A stretch of 64,000 bases of DNA, from contig NC_071332.1 of NCBI RefSeq assembly GCF_010183535.1, positions 10,106,001 to 10,170,000 on the forward strand, written 5' to 3'. Within the stretch, counting starts at the first letter, position 1. Each line of letters starts with the position of its first letter. Positions 1 through 11,428 of the stretch are shown here, one piece after another. This stretch comes from Caenorhabditis remanei (taxonomy: Eukaryota > Nematoda > Chromadorea > Rhabditida > Rhabditidae). The notes beneath the pieces are model-generated. The model made no database searches. It saw only the letters and a list, made by a program, of their open reading frames with translations, and had not been told where the DNA came from. Position numbers and translations under genes: made by a program.

Positions 1-585
1 CTTGGAAACCCGTGAAGAGTTTCAAATGAAGAAGTTGCGTAGTCTGAAAATTGAAAGTCAATATGTTAGGATTCCGACCTGCCACCTCTAATGATCATCT
101 CATTTCCTTGTTTCATATTCTCTCGTACATATTTCGGCACTTTATTGATGTCTCTTTTGCCACGAACCACTGTAATTCCAGAGTAGAATAACCTGATTTT
201 AGTTCGCATAACTCACTCGTAGTCTTCATTCCAGCTTTCAAACAATTTTGGAATCGGCACGATCGACATCCGCTTCGAACAGCTGAAACGAATGATACGA
301 TGTTTTAGGTTTACTAACCGCTTCGTACCGAAAGAAACTGGGCAAGCATTGGATTGTTTGCAGATATATTGGATATTCAAAGAGACTGTTCTTCTGAAAA
401 ATGAGGCACACGCTAGACAAGTAGTTGACCCGAAATGATGTCTGACATTTTCTGTGATTGTACAGACTAAGCATGTTTTGGAATCGTCTCCTGGTTGAGC
501 TGAAATCGGTTCATTTTAATAAGATTCTCTATGAAAGAATTAGTTGTTAGAAAAGAAATGAATCCTTACCAATTTCAGCAATCAT
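1..585 (-). CDS. Nuclear hormone receptor, DNA-binding domain, 5' part of gene
   Basis: Joining exons 570-585, 329-499, 217-282, 86-169 and 1-43 (minus strand) gives one open frame starting at the ATG at 585. It encodes a steroid-receptor-type double zinc finger. The first finger starts CLVC and continues HFGSTTCLACASFFRRT, with the P-box CLACASFF. The second finger ends CRSCRFQNCLKAGM. Introns are 42-70 bp with GT..CAG ends, and each junction keeps the frame. This is a sequence-specific nuclear transcription factor of the expanded worm NHR (HNF4-derived) class. The ligand-binding domain would lie beyond the left edge, so completeness cannot be judged. The family call is firm; the individual gene is not recognised. 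Confidence 0.9.
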
Positions 586-1986
586 TTTTCTCGTCTGGAA
601 AGATGTGATGGGTTGAACAAAATGTATTGAATGACCATTTCCTTTTCAAATATCCTTTTATTCTCTCTCGCTTCGCTCGTTTTTTCAGAATAAAAACTCG
701 TGAACGGAGACCGAGGCGGCGCTGATACTTTTTTCTATAATTTTTCTTAGATTCTGGAGATTACGATACTGTAGGTGCCTAGAGAACGCCTTGGACAGGG
801 CGATAACATCTCCTCTGCAGACATGAAATTTTGAAAACTAAATATTGAATTTTGAGATAAATCTTGGGTGGATAAACAACAAATGGAGTGATGAGATCGT
901 GTACAGAAATGTTTAGTCGATCAAAAATCTGTAGTACTGCAATGACCTCAAAACTAAAAAAAAATCTGAATACCAATGAATTTTTCATATCAAGTTTGTA
1001 AATGAAAAGTTAAACAGTTTTATGCTTCATTCAAATCATATGTATCTTATTTCGGTTTGTCTTATTACCAATGTCTTCTTTTGAATATCTTTTTTGGAAC
1101 GTCTTCAAGAAACTTTGTTCCTAAAGTTTGCGCCGTAATTAAACACTAAAAATATTGACCTTTTTCAATGGTTTCCTTTTCCTTTTTTCTTCTTATACAT
1201 TTCATTTTTCCATAGGACCAACTTTTGAGCAGCAAACAGTTTAATTAATACTGCTGGTTGCAAGAACGAAGTACTCTCGATTAATCAATTTACCGATATA
1301 TTCCCACCAGAAAGTATACTTCAGTACATTAGTATTACACACTTTTCTTTCATTGCAGTCTGCATTCGACCGACTTCAGACTTGTATATCTCCGTTTAGA
1401 TCTAATTCGGCTGTAGGTACTTTTCAAATTCAGGCAGGAAATAAAAATCTGAAGACAGACTTCGTTCCACACTTCTGTATTCCAGTTTAAAAAACAAATT
1501 TCGATTGGAAAACGTCAGAATACCTCATTTTAAGTTATCTTATTTGGTACTTTCTTTAGTTTCGGTCATTTTCAGTTTCCTAATTTTGAAACGTATGTAC
1601 TAGCATAGCTTGTTATCATCTTGTAGATAAAAATGTGTTCTACATTACTACGTAGTAGATAGTATTATCTACAAAACTGACGTCGTTCTTTTCCCGATCT
1701 ACCAGATTTTGTATAGATTACACATTTCTAAAAAAAATATTTTTCATCGGAGATTTCATGTAGATAAGATGTGGCTCGGTATAAACTACCACGGACACTG
1801 TAGTTGGTTTCGAAATTCATAAAAAATATAACCGTAGGAAAGTGGGAGACTAATTACGGTAGACGTTTTTATTAGATGGATATAATTTTAATATCAAATT
1901 AGTGGATTAATTATTTCTGAAGCCTGATACGTAAACACATTGGAAGTTCACATTGACATTTTTGTCCACATTCGAAATAACATAGT
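586..1986. other. Intergenic, no gene seen
   Basis: AT-rich sequence upstream of the nuclear receptor and downstream of the 7TM receptor gene. The only longer open frame (779-988, minus) is hydrophobic, lacks splice-linked neighbours and resembles no family I know. Confidence 0.5.
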
Positions 1987-3118
1987 TTATATCATAAGCT
2001 CAGGTTGCTCGAACCGAACTCCATTAGCATGTCCACCACCTTCAGAATGAACCGTGTTGTTCTTGAATATCTTTTTAAGTAAATCTTCTTTCACCTTAAA
2101 AATTGTATTACAGATGAAAAGTCATTGTTTTTCACTAACCTCTTCATTCATGAACATGAAAATACATCCATTTGCACAACAGTTCAATGCAAAACAAACT
2201 GGAGAAATCATATTCGCTTCGATGTGAGAATCCCCGAATATAATGGGAGTAAGTTTCAGAGAAGCATAGCTGAGCATTAAGAATACAGAAATAAATGCGA
2301 ACTGAACTGCCACTGAACGTTCCTGAGCTCTTATCTTCTTCTGTTCTTTTGAATCCATTGACTGTTCAACGTTGCCTGCTTCTGTTCGAATTTTTACGAA
2401 AACCTACAAAAGAAGCCAAAAAAGCTCGAAGTTAACATTTGAACTCACCACAATATAGCTTATAGCACTCACTGAAAATACAGTAATCTCAATCGGAGAA
2501 TCGACCATATCAGTCCAATCTGTTTCATTTTTAGGATTAAGAACTGTGAATCCAAATTTTTCGTGATCCATCAGTACTCTAGAAATGCAATATCTTGAAT
2601 GTCTTGTTTCTGATTCACAACTCACAAACAACACGGAGTAACGAATATGTCAATTACAACTTTAGAGAAAGAAAGCAAAGAAGATATAATGAAAAAGATA
2701 ATAACTCGTTGTCTTGTGAACATATTCGTTTTGTTGAATACGAAGAAATTAAGACGATTGATTACCATTAGAATCATGACAAAGATTCCATTGTACCAAG
2801 AAAAACGAGCAATACTGGACATTAACAATGGACCAGGGGAAGATGGAGAGTCCGCCAGGATGTAACTCTGAATATTATCTGGTGATGACTTAACTGCAAA
2901 GATATTCTTACACTTGAAATAATTGTTGGTGCAAAGTAAAGACAGTTAACCAATGAGTTGATAGTATCATTAAGGATTGTGATTATTGCTATCAGATAAA
3001 CACAATTTTTATCTCCTTTTTTCATAACTCGAGTCAACGGAATAAGAACACAAAAGTTAACGACAAGTCCGATGATCGATAATTGAAGGAAAAAGTAGCC
3101 GACGGCAGTTTTGAACAT
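1987..3118 (-). CDS. 7TM chemoreceptor, Srx-like serpentine receptor
   Basis: Exons 2912-3118, 2626-2867, 2449-2578, 2140-2403 and 1987-2094 join in frame to a 316-residue protein, the normal length for a nematode chemosensory GPCR. The product starts MFKTAVGYFFLQLSIIGLVV, so the first membrane helix is at the N-terminus. A helix-3 end INRLNFFVF takes the place of a DRY motif. The block IRAQERSVAVQFAFIS precedes helix 6. The last helix ends CCANGCIFMFMNEEV, resembling the DG.I..FN ending of Srx proteins. All four introns are 44-47 bp with good splice sites and there are no stops, so the gene looks functional. Expected role: odorant receptor in the cilia of chemosensory neurons. Assignment to Srx rather than a sister class is moderate. 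Confidence 0.85.
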
Positions 3119-3481
3119 TGTTTTCAGAGGGGGAATGAATACTTTCTTGTTACTGAAAAAAGTATATGTCCCGAGAAGTTCTTCTTCTTTATATTTGATT
3201 AGTTCTGTTTCCTGTTTCCTGTCTATCTCTTTTCAATCAGTAACACAGTATACCGTCCCCCGTCTTTGATCGTTCTTTGGCTACAAAACATGAAATAATA
3301 TCCCTCGCAAAACCCAGACAATATTTCAAAATTCTGTTCTCGGGGACTGCTAAGAACAAAAAAACATAAAAACACTTTATGAGATGTTATTCACGCTGTC
3401 CGTTTTCATTCTCTGCTCCGCCGAATGTCTCGATGAGCTTCCGTATGAAATACATTCATTTATTTTTCTTCCGCAGGTCAT
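3119..3481. promoter_or_regulatory. Divergent intergenic region between 7TM receptor and lectin
   Basis: 363 bp between two head-to-head start codons, so both promoters should lie here. No clear motif was recognised. An out-of-frame ATG occurs upstream of the lectin start (near 3380) and is not supported by a signal peptide. Confidence 0.4.
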
Positions 3482-6400
3482 ATGTTGCTCTCTTCGTTCT
3501 TTCTTGTTTTATTGTTCATGACTAGAATATATTCTGACACTTTTTCAATGATAGTAACCTATGGGAAACCTACAAATTTCACATCATATGTTTCATTCTT
3601 TGCCATTTCGTGGGATGATTGCGTGATACAGTGTTACAAGTCAATGAGTTGTGTGGTGATTACAGACTATTCAGACTGTTGAAAAATAGTTTTTCTAAGT
3701 TTTTAGGTTGCCCACTCGACAGTTTCTCCAATTTCATGTAATTTATATGATGTGAACAAAATTTTTGGAGTGGAAAAACTAGAAGCTGCAGATGGGTTTC
3801 TCGTGGCATTTAAAGTTATGAACAATCAAAGTTTTTGTCCAATTGGGGACAATCCTCCGACTTTTGGAGAAGGAACAAATCATGTGAGTCCCATGTATTA
3901 TTAGTTTGAAGAATAATTTATTATTTACCTTTCGTTATTCGGTTACATATCTGACCCTCTGAGTTTTAGGGAATTGTGACAAATGATGTTGGTAAATGTG
4001 CATATGACATAAACTTTGATAATACCAACACGTGGCAGCTTACATACAAAGGTCAGAATAGTCTTTTTGCTTTCATTCATACATGGATTCAATTGTTTTC
4101 AGCAGTACCTGACTGTCCATATGGATGGACTATTTTTACACGTCCCACAACTAAATGGTGTATACAGGTTTTATAAATGAACAAACGTTTCTTATATCTA
4201 TTTTGAAGGTAACCGGAGGAGCAGATATAACTTATACTCAATCTCAAGCTCTGTCTTATTGTGAACAACTGGAAGCAACACTAACTGGATTGGAAACAAC
4301 GAATGAGAGAGATTTCGTTGCTAGTATGCATCCGCAAATAACATCAAGTGTTCACGTTGACTCTTTCAGATACTGCTATCGATATTCTAGGTCCAGATTA
4401 CCCACAATTCGCTGGATTTTGGGTTTCAGGAATTCGAAAATCGGAATGTTATGCAGATGGATGGCAAGACATACCATATTGTACGGGTACTAACCTACAG
4501 GTAATTTTTTCCAAGATTTTAGACGGTTGGAATCAAAACGATTTTATCAGATAAGAAGTTAGATTTTAATCTACGTATTTAAACAAGTATTTCATGATTT
4601 TTGAAGATTTTGTTTTACTTTTTGATGTTTAAAGAGAATGAGCAGTTTTAGAACATCGTTTTGGAATGAATCTTTTTAAGAATGCTAAACAACCTAAATA
4701 ATTAGTTTGTCAATAAAATATAAATGAATAAACATGAGCCAGCATCAGCCAAAATGTCAGAATTTCAGCAATTCAGCTTCTCTGATGACTACCTCTCTAG
4801 CTATTCTGGATATACATGGGATTACGAACAACCAGATAGAAATGCCGTTGGACAATGGTCTAATTGTATTCAAATATGGATTCGAAATGAGGCGAAATTT
4901 CCAAATTTAACATATTCTTTGTATGCAAATGGAAATGTCGACGATGCTGTGTAAGTCTTTTTCCCTGACTCATTATATAAGAAGGGTCAAATTTCAAAAG
5001 TTTTTATTTTCGGCCATAATTCGATAGGTTTTGTGATATTCTGTAGCCAATCCATGTTTTTGCATGATGAGAGGACGCCATAAATTAGCTGTATAATAAT
5101 ACAAGAATTCTTGAATTAAAAAGGAAAACCAAATGTACAGTATTTTCCTATAAATTCATTGCTGAGTTTTCTATTTTTGCCGACGTGACCTATTAGTTTG
5201 TTAAAAAACTTTATTGAACAGAAAAAAAACAGAGATACTTGAATAAATAAAGAAAAACACGTGAACTACAGAAAATGAACATGTTCAAATTCTGTAGTTT
5301 AAGGAGAAAAAGACGTGGACTACAGAAAATAAACATGTTGATTTTCTGTAGTTTGAATAGAAAAAGGATAAAATGAACCCATTGAATGTCAAAAACCAAT
5401 ATGGTCCGAGTACTATTAAAGTGGAGGGTTGAATCCGGCCATGAAAAGACTGTGTAGTGATGAGTGAGTTAGTAGAATTATCTGAAAAGAACAACGGTTT
5501 ACTATATCTCATCAACATCAAACTAACATAATCTAACAACCAAAATGGTAGATTTCGGATATTTTGAACAAGTGTCTTGAGAAAAAAATCTGAAAATGAA
5601 TTTGTTTCGTCTGTGCTTCTTTTCCTGATTTCAAACATACATTTTCCCTCAATTGAACTGACATACTTTCAACCGATAGAGAGACAACATAGAAAAATAT
5701 CCGTTCCATGACAAAAATTAAGTATGAAAATACACCGTACGCATTGTATGTATAAACCCATGATTAGAAAAAAAAATCAGATTCGCTGAAATTACTTCGA
5801 GAATTAGATTACTTACCGCTCCATCAACCCATAAAAATTGGAAGGATTATATTTAAATGTATGCATTTTGAAAATGAATTAAACACAAAAATAGCACGTT
5901 CACTCTTTTAATAGAACACGTCGCAAATTTTGGAACGTGCTCTAGATTCATTTCCTCTGAAGAAATAAAAAGACACGTGTCATGTTTTATTCCTTCAAAA
6001 AACTTTTGTCAATGCATTTGAAATTATGTTTTTCCAATTTCTCTGAGTTGATGGAGCGGTAAGTAATCAAATAAATTAATTTCAGCTAATCTGATTTTTT
6101 TCTTAATTTTTGTCATGAAACGGATATTTTTCTATGTTGTCTCTCTATCGGTTGAAAGTATGTCAGTTCAATTGAGGGAAAATGTATGTTTGAAATCAGG
6201 AAAAGAAGCACAGACGAAACAAATTCATTTTCAGATTTTTTTCTCAAGACACTTGTTCAAAATATCCGAAATCTACCGTTTTGGCTGTTAGATTATGTTA
6301 GTTTGATGTTGATGAGATATAGTAAACCGTTGTTCTTTTCAGATAATTCTACTAACTCACTCATCACTACACAGTCTTTTCATGGCCGGATTCAACCCTC

Positions 6401-6990
6401 CACTTTAATAGTACTCGGACCATATTGGTTCTTGACATTCAATGGGTTCATTTTATCCTTTTTCTATTCAAACTACAGAAAATCAACATGTTTATTTTCT
6501 GTAGTCCACGTCTTTTTCTCCTTAAACTACAGAATTTGAACATGTTCATTTTCTGTAGTTCACGTGTTTTTCTTTATTTATTCAAGTATCTTTGTTTTTT
6601 TTCTGTACTTATAAATGTCAGTTCAATAAAGTTTTTAACAAACTAATAGGTCAAAGTGAAAATATGCATTCTAAAATCAAAAAAGAAGTAGTTTTCGTAT
6701 ATTTCCACAATTTGGCTACACTTTCCACATGCTGGGCGTAGAAGCGTTCTAAAACTGTAGTTTTATCCGTAATTTCAGCACCGAGAAGCATCATTTTCTA
6801 AAAGTGTATAAAACTACACATTTTAACGTAAATTAGTATTTTTTTCATGAAAATCGCCAACTTTTGAAATTCTACTCTTCTTATATACTGAATATAAACT
6901 TTCAGGTGTGATGGTGTAGATTATCAAGATTACTATCTTCGTGGGTTCGCATGTGGAAAACTGCCTGTTATCCCGGATGGAGCATGTTGA
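3482..6990 (+). CDS. Secreted C-type lectin with N-terminal PAN/CW-type domain
   Basis: Exons 3482-3677, 3723-3883, 3970-4051, 4103-4167, 4209-4323, 4370-4500, 4769-4950 and 6906-6990 join to a 338-residue protein with every phase consistent. Residues 1-19 form a signal peptide (MLLSSFFLVLLFMTRIYS). A PAN/CW-like module follows, with ISWDDCVIQCYKSMSCVV. The C-type lectin domain begins CPYGWTIF and includes a WVSGIRKSECYADGW segment. It ends FACGKLPV and a terminal cysteine. This matches the large worm clec family of secreted carbohydrate-binding or immune effector proteins. The first donor (ACT|GTTGAA) is weak and decides residues 66-67. The last intron, 4951-6905, is 1955 bp instead of about 50 because it carries a fold-back element. 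A polyadenylation signal follows near 7077. Confidence 0.88.
5187..6653. repeat. 1.47 kb fold-back (inverted repeat) element in a lectin intron
   Basis: The ends read GACCTATTAGTTTGTT and its reverse complement. Each arm is about 600 bp, and the 354-bp segments 5285-5638 and 6186-6539 encode exactly the same peptide on opposite strands. Differences are small: about 15 extra bases near the right tip and about 50 extra bases in the left arm around 5730-5770. The loop of roughly 190 bp contains a further small hairpin (agcacgtt..aacgtgct). No transposase is visible, so this is a non-autonomous fold-back or MITE-like element. No clear target duplication was found. Confidence 0.85.
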
Positions 6991-7311
6991 AACTCACTGT
7001 TTTTGTCGAATTCTTAAAATATGTAAGCATTTCGAAGAAAAAGAGAAATACCCATCAGTTTCTATGTGTTATTCTAAATAAAAATGCATATATAAATACA
7101 AAACAGAAATGGAAAAAGTGAAGAAACATATTTTTCGATTATTTCTGTAAATTCGTTAAACTGTGTCGATTTTTTCTTTCATTGATTTACAGAGACAGTT
7201 ATCATTATCAATACATATTTAGTTGCTCTAGATTCTGGTCACTCAATAGCATTAATTCCGTTTCATTTACATGAAGATGTTTGTTTGAAATACATTTTAC
7301 AAAATTCTATT

Positions 7312-7345
7312 TAACGAACTTTTGAGAATTCTCAAAAGTTCGTTA
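7312..7345. repeat. Perfect 34-bp palindrome without loop
   Basis: The sequence reads identically on both strands, centred on GAATTC (left half TAACGAACTTTTGAGAA). It lies in the interval 6991-7697 between the lectin 3' end and the 3' end of the first MATH/BTB gene, where no gene is seen. Confidence 0.85.
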
Positions 7346-7697
7346 TGCAGGTCTTCACAACGATGAGATCACGTATGTATGCCGCGAGCCATGTTTTTGT
7401 GGCTTTTACTCAATCATAAGATATTTGTCAGTTATAATTTATTTTAGCAATACCTCATGCAAATAAACTATCAAAATGAGAAGAATGAAATGTGAATCGA
7501 TTGGAATTAAACTGTGACAGGGCGGGTTTTGGTAAGAAAATCGGATTGAATGAAATGAAAAGCAAGAAAGAAAGTGGCATGGAATTGATAAAAGAGATCT
7601 ACCAATTTAAAAAATAATTATAATATATTATGAAAAAATAAATTAATATAAATTGTGTTAAAAATAGAAAAGTGGTAGTCTGCATTAGTGAATTAAT

Positions 7698-10111
7698 TTA
7701 ACTATTTTCAAAGTGGTTGACAACTGGCTCTTTGGATCTGTGAAGGTATTCGTCAATCGATTCCATTTCCAGTTGATCACGCATTTCCACATTGAACTGA
7801 AATTGAATTTTCTTTTCGAAACTACAATAATATTTTGTTCAGCTTACCTTCAAAAACTCCAAAGAATAGTTGTCATTGAATTTCATATCGTTGACATTTT
7901 TGACATTTGTTCGGACACATGTACGCTCGAATTGATCGGTGACTCGATCGCAGTTCATGATTTGTGCAACTTTGAATACTCTTTTCCAAATGTCCACTGT
8001 AATTGATTTTGTTGAAAATCTTTTAAAAATTGTAAGAAATTTACTACGCCAGCAGCACAAAGGGAGGAGAAGTTCAGACTACTTGATTGTCAAATAAAAA
8101 CATTTTTCAGAAATCTACTCTTAGAGATGAAGTAATGTTGCTCTAAAACATTTGGTTCTTCCATTTTCGTTTTTGAAACTTACTTGTATACACTTTGGAA
8201 ACATGATAAAGATGGTCCAGAAAATGAACGAATTCCTCGAATTCCAAGTTATTCATCTCCATTCGGTTTGGCTTATTCGGCATTGGCACCCATTCTCGCA
8301 ACGCTCGGCATGTCCATTGGAGATACTGAAAGAAGAAAACTAGTTCGAAATCCTCAGTTTTTGATCTTACGCTTTTGTTGACGGCAACAATGTTTCCATC
8401 TTTACACTGAATTTCTGCATCTGTAACTCCCGTTACTCCTTGTTTCCCAGAAACTGTAGAGAACTTCCATCCAGACAATGCACTGCATGCAGTTCTAAAC
8501 GTGAAATTGAACGGACCATTCTGTCCCATGTCTCTTAAAACATCACTCCAAAGCCAGCATGTTGGAAAGACGATAGTTCTCTGGACTGTATTAAGAACTC
8601 TTTCGTGAACTTTTTTAGGAAGTCTTCCCAGACTGGAATGCTTTAATGGACCGAATTCAACTCTCCACAGTTGATTTTCATCTGGTTTATATGGTCCATT
8701 GAGTATAAGAGAGACACAAAGATACTCTTGTCCGGAATAACTTTTTCTGTGCAGATTCACAGTCCAGTTCATTCCATTTTTTGTTTTGAAACTGTTGTAG
8801 ACTGGATGACCGCCGTGGTCCTGATGATCTATCATTTTCACGGTGACACCATAGTTTTCCTCGTAGATCTTTTTGGATACATTTTCTTTCACAGACTGAA
8901 ACAAAAGTAGTAATAGTAATTTTTAAATCAGAAAATCTAATACGAGAAAATAGTCTTACCAGAAGTGGATGATCAGTCGGTGCTAATAAAACTGATCTCA
9001 TGGAGCTGAAGTACATATCAACATTTCCCATCGTAATCATTTTTTGGGGGAAATCGAAAAAACCAAATTTCTCAGCAGCTCTTACGATCTCTTGCAACCG
9101 GAAATCTGAAAATTGCCATTTTTATCTTACTCTAGTCTTGAATTTTTTACGATCAATGTTCCAGGAATGATAGTAAGTGCCCAGTATATCAAGCAGGTCT
9201 TCATAATCGTCTGGGGCAAGAAGATCAACGTTTTCCATGAATTTGTTGAACTTGGGCCATTTGTGAAACCAGTTTCCATCAACAGAGATCCATTTGTTAT
9301 TGAGATATTTCGCTGTTTTTGTTGCTTTTGGCCAGCAAAGTTGAGGACGATATGGTGCGTATGTTGTCTTCTGAGCAGCCTCCACAACAAAATAGTACAT
9401 GAATGAGTTTTTTCGTTCTTCTCTAAAAGTTACTTCAATGAAATCTAAAACGATGAAAAATCAACTTACGCAGCATAAACTGTATCTATGAAATCGATGT
9501 TTAAATCGTTAAACACCGGAGCTTCTCCAGAAGTATTCCATTCCAAAGGAATAGTTGATATCCAGTCATCGGCTTCTTCTAAATCGTTTGGTTCGTCCGA
9601 ATCCTTGTGTCTCAGGAACCGATAGTGAGAGTAACGAGTCGAGACAATTCCATTCTCTCCCGATGCCATGGGGCATCTGAAAACCATAGATATTCCATTG
9701 TAAATCCCTTAGTGAGTTCATTGCAACTTACGTCAGAGCATTTCTATAGAAAAATGTATTTCTAAAACAGTCGAATGAATTCTCAAATACTTGCTTCACG
9801 TTTCCAGGTTGTTGAAACGAGAACTCAGAAGTCAAATATTCTCCGGACTTTAGTCCGGTGACCTTGACTTCAATATCAAACCCATGTCTTCCATCCCTTG
9901 ATGCCTGATGTGGAGTAAGAACCCTGAAAATTGAAACAACTGGATAAAACGAATGTGATGAAGTTGTCACTTACCAAACAAAACTTCCCATTCGAATTCT
10001 TAGTTCGCTATATAGCTGGAATGTTAGATGTTTAAACAAATAGCATTTGTGCTGACTGTCTGTAGTTGTGTAGATCGTAGTAGATGTGGTAGGTTTACTT
10101 GAGTCACCCAT
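7698..10111 (-). CDS. Double MATH-like/BTB protein, paralog A
   Basis: The start ATG at 10111 opens MGDSSKPTTSTT. About ten exons run to a TAA at 7698. The reading is MATH-like sheet domain (10.1-9.4 kb), then a degenerate BTB (9.4-8.95 kb; LLDILGTYYHSWNID), then a second MATH-like domain (8.9-8.45 kb; MNWTVNLHRKSYSGQEYL). A second BTB follows (8.45-7.7 kb), recognised by AEIQCKDGNIVAVNKS, LEFEEFVHFLDHLYHVS and a following helical part with VFKVAQIMNCDRVTDQFE. Paralogs B (11.4 kb) and C (18.1 kb) share this order. BTB proteins of this type usually act as substrate adaptors for cullin-3 ubiquitin ligases; that role is inferred. Exon limits near 8050-8160 include a very short exon and are uncertain. 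Estimated length is about 650 residues. Confidence 0.75.
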
Positions 10112-10995
10112 GTTGGGTCTGAAATTTATATATTTACTGATATAGAAAGGATATTAAGAATAAGTGATTGTGCCAATCCTAGACGAGTTTTGACTTATTG
10201 GAAGGAACCTACTGTATTCGAAAGAAACTTCACTTGAAAAATAAGAATAATGGTTCTGAAAGAGGCGGAGATATTTTAATGAATTCAATCAAAATAACTT
10301 CAACTTTATACAATTGAGCCCTGGAAAGGTGAGTTTCCGAATTGAAACATCGATAAATTCACGTTTCTTTTGTGGCCGCGTCTTTTGAGAAACCTAGTCC
10401 CCTCCTCTCTTCTCGGTTCGTCCACGACGCTGGCTTCTTGTAAGAAGAAGGCAAGGAAATCGATGAGAGATGATGGGAAAACGTTCTTTGCACTCAAAGA
10501 TAGAAAAAAAATCTGCTTACGAATTGAAAAAAGTAATATTCAGGTAATAGAAATGTAGATTAACGTTATTCTAGTTTTCTAAATAAGAGTAACCAATCTT
10601 GTATACGAACTGTCTGTTCGGAGGTCTATATTTTTATATCCCTTTACACCATTGAAAAATCTTTCTAGAAAAAGAATTTCCGCTGGCGTAACTTTTGCAG
10701 TTTCTTTTTTCTGATTTATGGTTTACACCTATCTTTCATTGTAATCTTGTCTTCTCGTTCGCACCGAAATCAACAAACATCAGTTTAACACACTTCATTC
10801 CCATTGGTGACTTTTGACTCAATGCTCATTTGATTGAAAAGAAGTAAAACTAAAATTTTGATCTTGAGAAGTGAAAGGAGGCAAATACAAGATTATACGA
10901 GGCGATGGCAAATATAAAATGGATTGTGATTCCTGTTTCCCATTCCGTGCTCCTGTTCTTTTCCATTTTTCATTTACTGATTTTTTAACTGAACA
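10112..10995. other. Intergenic, no gene seen
   Basis: Holds the upstream region of paralog A (minus) and the promoter of the Pmp3-like gene (plus). Short open frames at 10306-10558 on both strands overlap each other and have no splice context or family resemblance. Confidence 0.45.
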
Positions 10996-11338
10996 ATGGA
11001 AGAAGTTACAGTAGTAACTGTTCCAGAAGAGAAAACTATTTATTTGGAAACAGATAATGACCGAATGGTTATGATTATTCTGATGGTCGTCATGCCGGTT
11101 AGTTTCTGTTTTATCACAACTTTTTATTTTCGAATTTGATTCATTCTTTTTTTTAATTGTTAAATTGTTTCAGCCTCTTGCGGTATTCTTCAAATGTCGT
11201 GGATTCTCTAAACACGTTTGCCTCAACTTTCTTCTCTACCTTCTTCTTATTCTTCCTGCTTACAAGCATGCCACGTGGTTTTGTTTCGTTAAAGGAAGAG
11301 AAAGTGAAGCTGAAAATGGTTTTGTCAAAGCTCGATAG
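10996..11338 (+). CDS. Pmp3/UPF0057-type small hydrophobic membrane protein
   Basis: Two exons, 10996-11097 and 11174-11338, encode 88 residues. After an acidic N-terminus there are two membrane segments. The first ends MVVMP|PLAVFFKC, matching the family LPP..V core. The second is CLNFLLYLLLILPAYKHATW, which resembles the N..L......PG..HA motif. Worm and fungal Pmp3 relatives are plasma-membrane proteolipids linked to membrane potential and salt tolerance; the same role here is inference. The family PG before HA is replaced by PAYKHA. The stop lies 90 bp from the convergent end of paralog B, and a polyadenylation signal follows at about 11372. Confidence 0.8.
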
Positions 11339-11428
11339 TTTTCAATTACCTTTTGTTTCCATCCTTCAATAATAAAAGTGTTGCTTCAAAAAATATTTAT
11401 TCACTGACTTAAAACTATTACAGACCTA

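Noticed and set aside
779..988. Hydrophobic 69-residue open frame near the nuclear receptor
   Set aside because: No start context, splice partner or similarity that I can name.
5285..6539. Two identical 117-residue open frames on opposite strands as genes
   Set aside because: They are the same DNA in the two arms of the fold-back element, have no family resemblance and contain the nested palindromes.
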